DNA of 12,573 nucleotides from HLUCCA09 sp039189975 (GCA_039189975.1 JBCCYI010000136.1:1-12573); one strand, 5' to 3'; counted from the first letter of the stretch, positions 5,077 to 12,532 are shown. Made by a program: numbers and translations. The notes: generated by a model from the sequence alone, not told the origin.

Positions 5077-7510
5077 CGTTACGCTCCACGTGCCCGGTTG
5101 CGCCATTCACCGTGATGGTTTCGCCATCTTGGATCCAGTGCGTCGCGCCCTTGAGGCCAACGACACACGGGATCCCAAGCTCTCGTGCCACGATGGCCGA
5201 ATGCGACAGCAACGAGCCGCGTTCGACCACGATGGCTGAGGCGTTGGCAAAGACGGCGATCCATCCGGGATCGGTATGACGCGCGACGAGAATGTCGCCA
5301 GGGGGCAAACTCTGGCGGCGCGGGTCGGTGATCACCCGGGCCACTGCCTGGACCCGGCCGGCAGAGCAGCCGGTGCCGGTGCGGGCTGACTGTTGGCTCT
5401 GCGGCGTCGCGGAGGTGGCGCTGGTGCCCGGTCCGTTCGCGGACGCGGTCATGGCTATGACGGGACCGCGCAGTTCGATGCGTTCGGGCGGATCGGGCCG
5501 TGCCAGGGAGGCGGTGTCTTCGGCCTTACGCAGCGCTGCCAGCGCCTTGAGATCAGGCGAAACGCCGTAGCCTTCAACGGCACCAAGAAGCTCGTCCTTG
5601 GTCAGATAGAACACGTCTCTGGGCTCCGATAGCAGTCCGCGCGCCGCAAGTTCCCGCCCCAGCGCGAGAAAAACCCGGCGCGTGTGGCCAAAGATGCGTG
5701 TCCGCTCAGAGCGAAGGTTTTCCCGGTCGCGCACCCGGGCCTTCGCCCAGGAGACGGTCGCGCGTGCAATGCGCCGCTTCAGCGGCGCGTTCGCAAAGTG
5801 TCGCGCCCAATCGGGTTCTGTGGCGGGCGGGCGGGGCGCGGGCGGGCGCTGGGCGCTGGCGGCGATCGCGTGTAGCAGGGGCGTCGGGTCGTCCCGGAGC
5901 GGGATGCTCTCGAGCTTCAGCTCTTCGGTACACCGGTCGCCGAACCGGGTCAGATAAGACGAAACCTCGGCCTCAATCGCGGGATGTGCGTCAAGTGCGC
6001 CCAGGCCGTCCGAAACCAGTGCGTCGGCGCAGCCCGCGTGGCGCACCAGTTCGCCCAGGCGCGCGATCCGCTGGGCAGGCTCGGCGGAGACGATGTCCCC
6101 CTGGCCGATCATGACGTCGTTGTGGAGCGTCAGGCCGTCCGGCCCAAGCCACCTTTCCAGAAGCTTGCGAGAGGCACCAAACGCGATCATGCACAGAAAA
6201 TCGTTGACGAGCGGAGCGTCCCAGCGATCGAGCAGCGTGGTCTCGACCCGCCGGTATTCCGCTGCCAGAGCGGTCGGTCCGGCGGTCTCGGGGTCGAACC
6301 CGCTTCCAAGGGCTCCCTCCAGCCGGGCATAGAAGCGCCGGCGGGTGCGGGGCAGCCGGATCGCCTGCGCGAGCAGACCGATCGTGACACGCCCCAGCCG
6401 CAGGTATGCGCCGAGCCGCGCCACACCCTGCGCGGGCGGTGGCCCAATGTTTTGGGTCACGTCGTCGGGGAGCGGTGTCGCAACGCCCATCATTGTTTCC
6501 ATGTGGGCGCGGTTGAGCGAGAACCCGGGCAGGAGCGCGAGCGCGCGGTACCAATTGACCAGGTTGTAGTAGACCCGCCCATCGACTCTGCCGAGCATGT
6601 TGGAAAAGACGCTCGCATGGTGCGCGATCGTCGCGTCCGGTACGCCGAGCAGGGCAACGAAGGCACGGTAGACCCGGTCGTAGACATAGACCGCGAACGA
6701 GTAGGTCAGCGGGCTGACAAGCCCCGGATAGCTCTCGACGATGTTGGAATTGTCAAAGATGGTCAGCGTGGTGTCGCGTTGCGGTGGTGGCAGGAGGGCC
6801 GTTGTGATCGGGCGGGATTGCAGGATGTAGAGGTCCTGCCCATCGTGGGCCCATTCGATGTCCTGCGGCAGGCCGAACGTGGCCTCGGCCCGTCGCGCGA
6901 GTCCGGCGATCTCGGTCGCCAGACTGGCGGTGAGGACCTGCGGTTCGCTCGGGCCCTGTGCGGCGGTGCCGACGACCCAATCCTCGCCATCCGCCTCGCC
7001 GGAGACGAGACGGTCTCCGAGGCCGGACGTGGCGGAGATCACCACGCGGTCGCGAAGACCGGAGACAGGGTCGGCCGAGAACGCAACACCTGCGGCCTGC
7101 GCGTCGATCATCTTCTGAACGATCACGGCGGGCCCTTCGGCCTCGCCGCCCGCACGCAGGTCGCGATAGGTGGCGACGGTGTCGGAGAAGCCAGAGCGGA
7201 AAACCTGCTGTGCGGCGGACCAGATGTCCTTCGCCGCGACATTGAGCATCGTCTCGAATTGTCCGGCATGGCTGTGGTGCGTTCCGTCCTCGGCCCTTGC
7301 GGAGCTGCGCACCGCATAGGGGCCTGGCCCAAGAGCAGTGAGCGCGGCCGCCAGATCACCGGGGGCATCGGGGAGGGCGGCAAGTGCCGCTGGGATCACG
7401 AAGAATGGCGGCGGTTCAAATCCGGCCTGGGCGAGGCGGGCGAGCGCCGCTGCTTTGCCGCCGACGTCCGCGACCTGCGTGGCCGCCTCCTGTGCGATGA
7501 GCGAGGTCAT
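5057..7510 (-). CDS. PEP-synthase-like phosphohistidine dikinase (rifampicin-phosphotransferase type)
   Basis: The 817-residue protein has the two mobile parts of PEP synthase-type dikinases. An N-terminal ATP-grasp domain (about 1-240) shows DVGGKAAALARLAQAG (15-30), YAVRSSARAEDG (65-76), HAGQFETMLNV (81-91), FSADPVSG (144-151) and IEWAHDGQDLYILQSRPIT (218-236). A C-terminal swivelling domain carries the phosphorylated histidine in ERGSLLSHSAIVARELG (His770). The PEP/pyruvate-binding TIM barrel of true PEP synthases is absent. A distinct central domain (about 250-680, starting FDNSNIVESYPGLVSPLT) takes its place, as in rifampicin phosphotransferases. Such enzymes split ATP to AMP and phosphate and transfer the beta-phosphate to a hydroxyl. 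A Ser/Thr/Gln-rich hinge (about 688-711) is unusually low in complexity. GGAG sits 8 nt before the ATG. Antibiotic inactivation is possible in principle, but the operon argues for a biosynthetic substrate. Confidence 0.85.
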   Translation of the reverse strand: MTSLIAQEAATQVADVGGKAAALARLAQAGFEPPPFFVIPAALAALPDAPGDLAAALTALGPGPYAVRSSARAEDGTHHSHAGQFETMLNVAAKDIWSAAQQVFRSGFSDTVATYRDLRAGGEAEGPAVIVQKMIDAQAAGVAFSADPVSGLRDRVVISATSGLGDRLVSGEADGEDWVVGTAAQGPSEPQVLTASLATEIAGLARRAEATFGLPQDIEWAHDGQDLYILQSRPITTALLPPPQRDTTLTIFDNSNIVESYPGLVSPLTYSFAVYVYDRVYRAFVALLGVPDATIAHHASVFSNMLGRVDGRVYYNLVNWYRALALLPGFSLNRAHMETMMGVATPLPDDVTQNIGPPPAQGVARLGAYLRLGRVTIGLLAQAIRLPRTRRRFYARLEGALGSGFDPETAGPTALAAEYRRVETTLLDRWDAPLVNDFLCMIAFGASRKLLERWLGPDGLTLHNDVMIGQGDIVSAEPAQRIARLGELVRHAGCADALVSDGLGALDAHPAIEAEVSSYLTRFGDRCTEELKLESIPLRDDPTPLLHAIAASAQRPPAPRPPATEPDWARHFANAPLKRRIARATVSWAKARVRDRENLRSERTRIFGHTRRVFLALGRELAARGLLSEPRDVFYLTKDELLGAVEGYGVSPDLKALAALRKAEDTASLARPDPPERIELRGPVIAMTASANGPGTSATSATPQSQQSARTGTGCSAGRVQAVARVITDPRRQSLPPGDILVARHTDPGWIAVFANASAIVVERGSLLSHSAIVARELGIPCVVGLKGATHWIQDGETITVNGATGHVERNDDPLLD

Positions 7511-8415
7511 GGGAGCATCTCCGCGCCAAACGGCGCAAAGCCCGCCAGAGCATAGCAGACGAAGACCCACAGACCCGCAGCCTTGTCCAGTCGCCGCGCG
7601 GGCGCTGGTTCTGGCGCGCGCGCATAGGCGACGGCGCATGCGATTGCAAGAAGCGCCGCGGCCCCTCCGATTGCAAGCGTCAGTGCGAATGCCCCCGTCA
7701 GCGCGCTCAGGGCAAGGAGCAGCGCGAAGGCCACGACGAGGCAAGCCGCCCAGACGCAGGCGGCGCGGCGCGGCCCCCAGAGGCGAGAGTAGCTGTCGAC
7801 CCCGTCGATCTCGGCTTCGGACGCCCAGAGTTTGCGCCCGATTTCCAGCACGCATCCGTTGGCAAAGGACAACGCCAGAAAGACCCAGAGGCCGCCCGGC
7901 TGTCCGCCGCCGGGCAGCCATTCGAGCCCTGTCAAAAGCAAGTTGAGCAGCGGCATGATGGCCATGTGGCTGAGCAGGTAGTGGACCGGCCGCGCCTTCA
8001 GCCAGGCCGCTGCTCCGAACTCAAGTGTCATCGCGGCAAGCCACGCCCAGACCAGCGCCAGCAGCCAAAGTGCGGGCGCGTGCCACAGCCAAACCGCCAG
8101 CGCCGTGAGCGGCAGGGAGCCAACGCCCAAGCCGCCGATGAGCTGCACTGAGACGAGCCCGCGCGGGATCGGGCGATCCGGCCGGTAGCGGCGGTCATCC
8201 TCGAGGTCTTTAACCTCGTCACATACCCGCATCTGAAAAAAGAGCAGGAAGGCCACGGCAAAGGCAGCGCCAAAGGCGCCCGGGTCGGGAACGGGCCGCC
8301 CGGCAAGCGTGGCCGAGACGCACAGGCTCGCCGAGGAGAACACCGCAAGGAGCGGCGCCGTCTTGGCCAGCGGGAACCGCTCCTTTTGGTAGGTCCAGAG
8401 CGCCGCGACCGTCAT
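7507..8415 (-). CDS. UbiA-family membrane prenyltransferase
   Basis: This is a 302-residue integral membrane protein with about eight to nine hydrophobic segments, the normal size of the UbiA family, which joins a prenyl diphosphate to an aromatic or other acceptor. The first metal/diphosphate motif is VCDEVKDLEDDRRYRPDRP (65-82) with Asp66, Asp70, Asp73 and Asp74. The second is EIGRKLWASEAEIDGVDSYS (191-210), with the acidic residues and Tyr-Ser typical of the family. Both motifs are intact. The motif form (RVCDE.KD and RPIPRG) is not that of the ubiquinone enzyme, so a specialised acceptor is likely. The ATG forms ATGA with the stop of the HMG-CoA reductase gene. No prenyl diphosphate synthase is visible, so the donor would come from central metabolism. 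Acceptor and chain length are unknown. Confidence 0.86.
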   Translation of the reverse strand: MTVAALWTYQKERFPLAKTAPLLAVFSSASLCVSATLAGRPVPDPGAFGAAFAVAFLLFFQMRVCDEVKDLEDDRRYRPDRPIPRGLVSVQLIGGLGVGSLPLTALAVWLWHAPALWLLALVWAWLAAMTLEFGAAAWLKARPVHYLLSHMAIMPLLNLLLTGLEWLPGGGQPGGLWVFLALSFANGCVLEIGRKLWASEAEIDGVDSYSRLWGPRRAACVWAACLVVAFALLLALSALTGAFALTLAIGGAAALLAIACAVAYARAPEPAPARRLDKAAGLWVFVCYALAGFAPFGAEMLP

Positions 8416-9677
8416 CTTTGGCGTGCGAGCGTCTTGTGCGCCCGCGTGAAATGTCCCGCTGCAATGGCCGCCACGATGGAGATTTCGCCACACAGGCAGA
8501 TAGCGGCCGTGACTTCGGCCAGCGCCGCGCCCTTGCCCGCGCCTTTCAGGCCGAGGATGTTGAGCCCCGCCGTCTGGCTGGGCAGCGTCGTGCCGCCACC
8601 GACCGAGCCCACAAGGATGTTGGGCATGGTCACGCTGCAAAACAGATCGTCGCCGCGCGCCTCCATCCGCGTGATGCCCATCGCGCTTTCTGCAACACAG
8701 GCGGCATCCTGTCCGGTAGCGATGTAGAACGCTGCGAGCCCGTTGGCGATATGCGCCTGTGCGCCATGCTGACCCGACAGGTGCGCCCCGAGATTGGCGA
8801 CCTGCCCATAGTCGAGCATCGCGCCAACGCTGGTTCCGAGCGTTGACGTCACGACGGCGGCGGGCAGCGTGACCGATGCGCTGACCTTGCGCCCGCGGCC
8901 TGTGACCAGCCCGAGGGACGAGGCTTTCTTGTCGCCCGAGAAGTTGCCTTCAATGTACCATGCCTTGATTTCGACCGGGCAGCGTGCGGCGATCTCCTGA
9001 CAGAGCGCATCGGTCGCGATCGTGACCATGTTCTGCCCTGCCGCATCGCCGGTCGTGTAGCGGCAGATGAGGAAGGCGACGTTGTTGTCGACCATCGGTT
9101 CGACGGAAACGAGCTTTCCGTGACGTGTCGTGGCCTCCGCGGTGGCCTTGAGCGTTTCGATCTCGCGCACGACCCACTCGACGAACATCCCCGCCTGGAG
9201 GAGACTGTCGAGCACGAAGGCCGGGGTGCGGATGACGCCCTCGTAGAGCAGCGCCGTGCTGACACCGCCCGCTTTCGTGGCCGCCTGGGCGCCACGCGCG
9301 TAGGAGGCGACGAGCGCGGCCTCGGTCGTGGCCATCGGCACGTGGAAGTCGCCATGGGCGTGCAACCCGTTGACCCGAAGCGGCCCGGCGACGCCGACTG
9401 GAACTTTCACCGTACCGATGAAGTTCTCGATATTGGCGCTGAACTGTTCCGGCGCGGCCATCGTGATCGGATCAGCGAGCGCTTCACGGTCCGCCTGGCC
9501 TGCGGGGCCGGCCAGTTTGGTCCAGAATGCGCTGACAGACGATGCGCTCGCCTTGCGCACGGTGCGCAGTGGCCTGAACTCCGCATCGTTTGGGCGCATG
9601 CGCTCGGCGACAGGTTCGACGTCGAAGCGCGCGCGGACCTTCTGCAGCAACTCGATGACATGCGATGGAATCGTCAT
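8412..9677 (-). CDS. HMG-CoA reductase (class I-like, soluble)
   Basis: The 421-residue cytosolic enzyme reduces 3-hydroxy-3-methylglutaryl-CoA to mevalonate with NAD(P)H. Recognisable blocks are ENFIGTVKVPVGVAGPL (84-100), MATTEAALVASYARGA (115-130, catalytic Glu119), GDAAGQNMVTIATDA (210-224, cofactor binding), EGNFSGDKKAS (243-253, catalytic Lys250), GQDAACVAESA (322-332, catalytic Asp324), MPNILVGSVGGGTTLPSQ (351-368) and GHFTRAHKTLAR (408-419, catalytic His414). All four catalytic residues are present. It lacks the N-terminal membrane anchor of eukaryotic enzymes. The GDKK block and C-terminal His arrangement resemble class I more than class II. It is the first gene of the operon; the Shine-Dalgarno is weak (GAGA, about 8 nt). 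Proteobacteria normally make isoprenoids by the MEP route, so a specialised role and acquisition by transfer are likely. A non-isoprenoid CoA-ester reduction is an alternative. Confidence 0.93.
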   Translation of the reverse strand: MTIPSHVIELLQKVRARFDVEPVAERMRPNDAEFRPLRTVRKASASSVSAFWTKLAGPAGQADREALADPITMAAPEQFSANIENFIGTVKVPVGVAGPLRVNGLHAHGDFHVPMATTEAALVASYARGAQAATKAGGVSTALLYEGVIRTPAFVLDSLLQAGMFVEWVVREIETLKATAEATTRHGKLVSVEPMVDNNVAFLICRYTTGDAAGQNMVTIATDALCQEIAARCPVEIKAWYIEGNFSGDKKASSLGLVTGRGRKVSASVTLPAAVVTSTLGTSVGAMLDYGQVANLGAHLSGQHGAQAHIANGLAAFYIATGQDAACVAESAMGITRMEARGDDLFCSVTMPNILVGSVGGGTTLPSQTAGLNILGLKGAGKGAALAEVTAAICLCGEISIVAAIAAGHFTRAHKTLARQR

Positions 9678-9750
9678 GGGTCAGTCTCGCTTGAGCCTTA
9701 ATTCTACGTCGTTGTTGCGCCTGTCACAAATATGTCCAAACCTCGAAGGA
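9678..9750. promoter_or_regulatory. Divergent intergenic region between the operon and the sulfotransferase-P450 unit
   Basis: These 73 bp separate the two oppositely transcribed units and are more AT-rich than the flanking genes. They hold a good minus-strand promoter (separate entry). For the plus strand no -35/-10 pair of comparable quality is seen; the candidates TTGAGC (9691-9696) and TTGTTG (9712-9717) lack a good -10 partner. The compact shared region makes joint control of both units plausible, but no clear operator palindrome is visible. Confidence 0.55.
9701..9729 (-). promoter_or_regulatory. Sigma70-type promoter of the seven-gene operon
   Basis: Read on the minus strand, TTGTGA (9729-9724) and TAGAAT (9706-9701) are separated by exactly 17 bp, close to the TTGACA/TATAAT consensus. 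Transcription would begin near 9694, giving a leader of roughly 17 nt before the HMG-CoA reductase ATG at 9677. It is the only convincing promoter found for the operon. Confidence 0.5.
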
Positions 9751-9753
9751 ATG

Positions 9754-10875
9754 ATGGTGACTGATCCTCTCAAACATCGCTGGAGCATCGGGCACAACTA
9801 CCTGACGGGCATCACCTTTGGCCGCTGGTGCCGTCTGTTGGCGCAGAATGGCTTTGAGATCTCGCCTGCCTATTGGCATCGCGCGGCGGTCATCACATTA
9901 GCGAGCCTGTCGAATTCGGCCTTCGCCGCAATGGAATCCGCCCGATATGGCGAGGCCATCCGGCGCGCGCCGATGCCGCCCGCGCCGCTCTTTATTTTGG
10001 GTCATTGGCGAAGCGGGACGACCCTTTTGCACGAGCTTCTGGCGCAGGATACCGAACAATTCCAGTTTCCCAACACCTACCAGGTGGTGAACCCCTACAC
10101 ATTTCTGACGACCGAGCGTCTCACGACGCGGCTCTTTCCCTGGCTCGTGCCGGAGACCCGTCCGATGGACAACATGGCGCTCACGTTCACCTCACCGCAG
10201 GAGGACGAGTTCGCGCCGCTTCTGATGACGCTCACGTCGCTCTACCTTGGTACGACCTTTCCGCGCCGGACGGATCATTACGAGCGGTACTTGAGCTTTC
10301 GCGGGGTCGACCCGGCCGAGGTCGCGGCGTGGAAGGCGGCTTTTGTGACGTTCTGCAAGAAGCTGTCCCTGACGGACACGCGGCCTCTTCTGATGAAGTC
10401 GCCCCCGCACACCGCGCGGATCAGCCTCCTGTTGGAGATGTTCCCGGACGCGCGATTCCTCCACATTCACCGGGATCCGTACCGCGTCTTCCAATCGCAG
10501 CGGCATTTCTTTGATACTGCGGGTTGGTACACCTACCTGCAGCGGCCCGACCTCAACGCGATCGACGAAGGTATCCTGCGGCGCCACGAGGCGATGTATG
10601 ATGCGTTTTTCGAGGATCTTCCGTTGATCCCGGAGGGGCGCTTTCACGAAATCCGCTTCACCGACCTGGAGGCGGACCCGGTTCGCGTTCTGGCGGAGAC
10701 CTACGCAAGGCTGTCGCTCGACGGCTTCGCAGCATTTGAGCCAAAACTGACGGCCTACGTCGCGCAACTCTCGGGCTATCGCAAGAACGCCTTTCAGGAG
10801 CTCGACGGCCTCACCAAGGCGCGCGTGGCCGAGCGGTGGGCGCGCAGCTTCGACACCTGGTCCTACCCCCGATGA
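9754..10875 (+). CDS. Sulfotransferase family protein (PAPS-dependent type)
   Basis: The ~373-residue protein has the two nucleotide-binding signatures of sulfotransferases using 3'-phosphoadenosine-5'-phosphosulfate. The 5'-phosphosulfate loop is ILGHWRSGTTLLHELL (81-96). The 3'-phosphate strand-helix is FPDARFLHIHRDPYRVFQS (230-248), preceded by LLMKSPPH. The whole chain is soluble, and its size fits the bacterial Sulfotransfer_3-like group, whose members add sulfate to hydroxyls of lipids, sugars or proteins. The start is uncertain among ATG 9751, ATG 9754 and GTG 9757: GAAGGA ends at 9750, too close for 9751 and ideally spaced for the GTG. It is the first gene of a two-gene unit whose stop overlaps the P450 start (ATGA at 10872). 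Divergence from the operon suggests that it modifies the same product (inference). No sulfate-activation genes are present. Confidence 0.83.
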   Translation: MVTDPLKHRWSIGHNYLTGITFGRWCRLLAQNGFEISPAYWHRAAVITLASLSNSAFAAMESARYGEAIRRAPMPPAPLFILGHWRSGTTLLHELLAQDTEQFQFPNTYQVVNPYTFLTTERLTTRLFPWLVPETRPMDNMALTFTSPQEDEFAPLLMTLTSLYLGTTFPRRTDHYERYLSFRGVDPAEVAAWKAAFVTFCKKLSLTDTRPLLMKSPPHTARISLLLEMFPDARFLHIHRDPYRVFQSQRHFFDTAGWYTYLQRPDLNAIDEGILRRHEAMYDAFFEDLPLIPEGRFHEIRFTDLEADPVRVLAETYARLSLDGFAAFEPKLTAYVAQLSGYRKNAFQELDGLTKARVAERWARSFDTWSYPR

Positions 10876-12125
10876 GGCGGGCGCCAGGGCCACGGGGTAC
10901 GTTTCTTCTTGGCAACCTTTCTGCGTTCCGACGCGATCCGCTCGGGTGCCTGGCCCAGGCCGCGCAGGGCTACGGGGACATCGTCCGCCTGCGGTTCGGG
11001 CCGGTGACGGCGCATCTGTTGAACCATCCTGATGACATTGAGGCGGTCCTGTCTCGCGGGGGGAGGGCCTATGACAAGGCCACGCGCAGCGCCTCCCGTA
11101 TCGCTGCCACAACGGGGCGCAGTCTGCTGTCCGGCGACCATCAGGCGTGGCAGCGCCATCGGCGCCTGATCCAGCCAGTGTTTCAGCCCAGCGTCTTTTC
11201 CGGGATCGACCCGGAGCTGGACCGTCTGATCGATCCGATGGTGCGGCGATGGGTGGAGGAGGGACAGGTCGATCTTGTCGACGAAATGATGCAGCTCGTC
11301 ATCTCCGCCGCGATCCGAGTGCTGTTCTCCGAAGACATTGATCCGCGCCGGATCATCGCGCCGCTCGAAGTTGCACTGGCCGATACCTGGCGCCGGATTG
11401 AGGCGCCGTTTGATCTGTCGATGCTATCGGAGCGACTGCACCGTCGCGCGTTTCGCCGCGCGGTGGCGGCCCTCGATGCACTCGTCCTGGATCTCATCCA
11501 GGCCCGGCGCGGTGCCGAGGCGCCGCCCGACGATGTTCTGACGCGGTTGCTGGACGCCCATGCGGCGGAGGGTGACAGCGGGCTGAGCGACACGGAGCTG
11601 CGCGATGCGACCCTGACGTTGCTTCTGGCCGGCCATGAGACAACGGCAAATGCCCTTGCGTGGGCGCTTTTTCACGCGGCGGAAAGGTTTGAGACAGCGC
11701 CGCCCGCCCGGATCTTTGCCGAGGCGCTGCGTCTGCACCCCTCCATCTGGATCATCGAACGGCGTGCGACGCGGGCGCTTGAGATCGACGGGTACGCGAT
11801 CCCGCGCGGGTCCTCTGTTCTGATCTCGCCCTTTCTGCTCCATCGCCGCCGCGATTTCTGGCCAGACCCAGAGCAGTTTGACCCGGAGCGCTTCGCGGAG
11901 CGCATGCCACGGGCACGAGAGGGCTACTTGCCCTTCGGTCTTGGATCGCACCGCTGTGTCGGACTTTACCTGGCCAATCGGATTGCGCTCCGGGTGATCG
12001 AGAGGGTCTTTGCTCAGGTGCGCCTGCACCATCAGGGGGGGCCAAGCCCTCGGCACGCCCCCGGGATCACGCTGCGCCATGCCAATCCGGTATGGGTGCG
12101 GGTGACGTCCCGCACAGGCGTGTAA
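10872..12125 (+). CDS. Cytochrome P450 with shortened I-helix-to-K-helix segment
   Basis: The 417-residue heme monooxygenase opens with the proline-rich APGPRGTFLLGNL. The oxygen-activating I-helix motif is AGHETT (253-258), the K-helix ExxR is EALR (284-287), and the heme loop is FGLGSHRCVG with axial Cys362. The expected (F)DPERF block precedes it (PEQFDPERF). There is no N-terminal membrane anchor and no fused reductase, so a ferredoxin/reductase partner from elsewhere is needed. The region between AGHETT and EALR is only about 25 residues, whereas P450cam has about 35 and BM3-like enzymes, which this resembles, about 50, so helices J/J' appear largely deleted. The reading frame continues cleanly, so this is either a real family trait or an in-frame deletion. 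The ATG overlaps the sulfotransferase stop (ATGA). It probably hydroxylates the pathway product, perhaps creating the sulfation site. Confidence 0.93.
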   Translation: MRRAPGPRGTFLLGNLSAFRRDPLGCLAQAAQGYGDIVRLRFGPVTAHLLNHPDDIEAVLSRGGRAYDKATRSASRIAATTGRSLLSGDHQAWQRHRRLIQPVFQPSVFSGIDPELDRLIDPMVRRWVEEGQVDLVDEMMQLVISAAIRVLFSEDIDPRRIIAPLEVALADTWRRIEAPFDLSMLSERLHRRAFRRAVAALDALVLDLIQARRGAEAPPDDVLTRLLDAHAAEGDSGLSDTELRDATLTLLLAGHETTANALAWALFHAAERFETAPPARIFAEALRLHPSIWIIERRATRALEIDGYAIPRGSSVLISPFLLHRRRDFWPDPEQFDPERFAERMPRAREGYLPFGLGSHRCVGLYLANRIALRVIERVFAQVRLHHQGGPSPRHAPGITLRHANPVWVRVTSRTGV

Positions 12126-12489
12126 ACAAGCATTGGCGCTCTCGGCAGATTGTGCGCGGTGCGGCTTCCACGATCTCTCTCCTCTCGCAGCCGCCTCGCC
12201 CGACACCGAACCCTGCCGGGGTGCGACGGGCAAGCCGGGGAGACGGCGGATCGTAGGGCAGAAGGGAGGGCATGCGGCCAGCCTGAGTTTGAGCCGGAGC
12301 GCTAGCCCTGGCGCCTGGCTTATGGACATTCAAACGTCCGCCTTGGGTACTCATGCTTTGCGTCGTGGTCTGCCCAGGCCGGCGAGGCTCGCAGCACCTC
12401 GAGGAGTGAGGTGCAAAACGGAGCAGGGTGCCATTTGGTGAGACAGCGTGCGGGATCTGAGCCCAGATTTGAGTTAGATCGCAAGTTAA

Positions 12490-12517
12490 TTTAGATTTAA
12501 TTACTGGCCAGTATGAT
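12490..12517 (+). promoter_or_regulatory. Candidate promoter in AT-rich island
   Basis: TTTAGA (12490-12495) and TATGAT (12512-12517) are separated by 16 bp, a fair sigma70-like pair. TTAATT occurs twice 11 bp apart (12486-12491 and 12497-12502), about one helical turn, which could bend the DNA. It would drive a gene beginning near or beyond the right edge. Confidence 0.3.
12502..12513. promoter_or_regulatory. Perfect 12-bp palindrome overlapping the candidate promoter
   Basis: TACTGGCCAGTA is perfectly self-complementary. It overlaps the spacer and the first bases of the candidate -10, a position where a bound dimer would block RNA polymerase. Confidence 0.35.
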
Positions 12518-12532
12518 AGCAATTTATTGCTA
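12517..12532. repeat. 16-bp inverted repeat, probable operator
   Basis: TAGCAAT-TT-ATTGCTA has two perfect 7-bp arms around 2 bp. It begins at the last base of the candidate -10 and covers the expected transcription start. With the palindrome just upstream, this looks like a regulated promoter. A hairpin role is less likely because the 2-nt loop is too tight and no T-run follows. Confidence 0.4.

Larger units (their letters stand above)
389..9677 (-). other. Seven-gene operon with every junction overlapping
   Basis: Seven minus-strand genes run from 9677 to 389 without any intergenic base. The junctions are: HMG-CoA reductase/UbiA ATGA at 8412-8415, UbiA/dikinase ATGA at 7507-7510, dikinase/DUF3419 20-bp overlap at 5057-5076, DUF3419/kinase-like ATGA at 3976-3979, kinase-like/GNAT ATGA at 2660-2663, and GNAT/ligase ATGGCTAG at 1818-1825. 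Such overlaps imply co-transcription and translational coupling, and indicate that the seven proteins act in one process. The only good promoter seen is upstream of the first gene, in the 73-bp divergent region. Confidence 0.88.

Noticed and set aside
5057..7510. Reading the dikinase as a true phosphoenolpyruvate synthase (ppsA)
   Set aside because: The chain ends 47 residues after the catalytic His770, so the C-terminal PEP/pyruvate-binding barrel is missing; the domain order fits rifampicin-phosphotransferase-like enzymes.
5984..7555. Plus-strand open frame of 523 codons opposite the dikinase gene
   Set aside because: The dikinase has catalytic motifs throughout this interval; the antisense translation has none.
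12394..12414. 7-bp stem, 7-nt loop hairpin considered as the P450-unit terminator
   Set aside because: It is followed by AAAA rather than T residues on the plus strand, has no T-run on the minus strand, and lies about 270 bp past the stop codon.
12133..12441. Plus-strand open frame after the P450 gene, possible small protein
   Set aside because: No convincing Shine-Dalgarno, Arg/Pro/Ser-rich composition, no recognisable motif; a minus-strand frame over the same bases is equally open.
12067..12522. Minus-strand open frame after the P450 gene, considered as a mobile-element remnant
   Set aside because: No transposase or integrase motif, terminal repeats or target duplication could be identified, and it runs into the P450 coding region.
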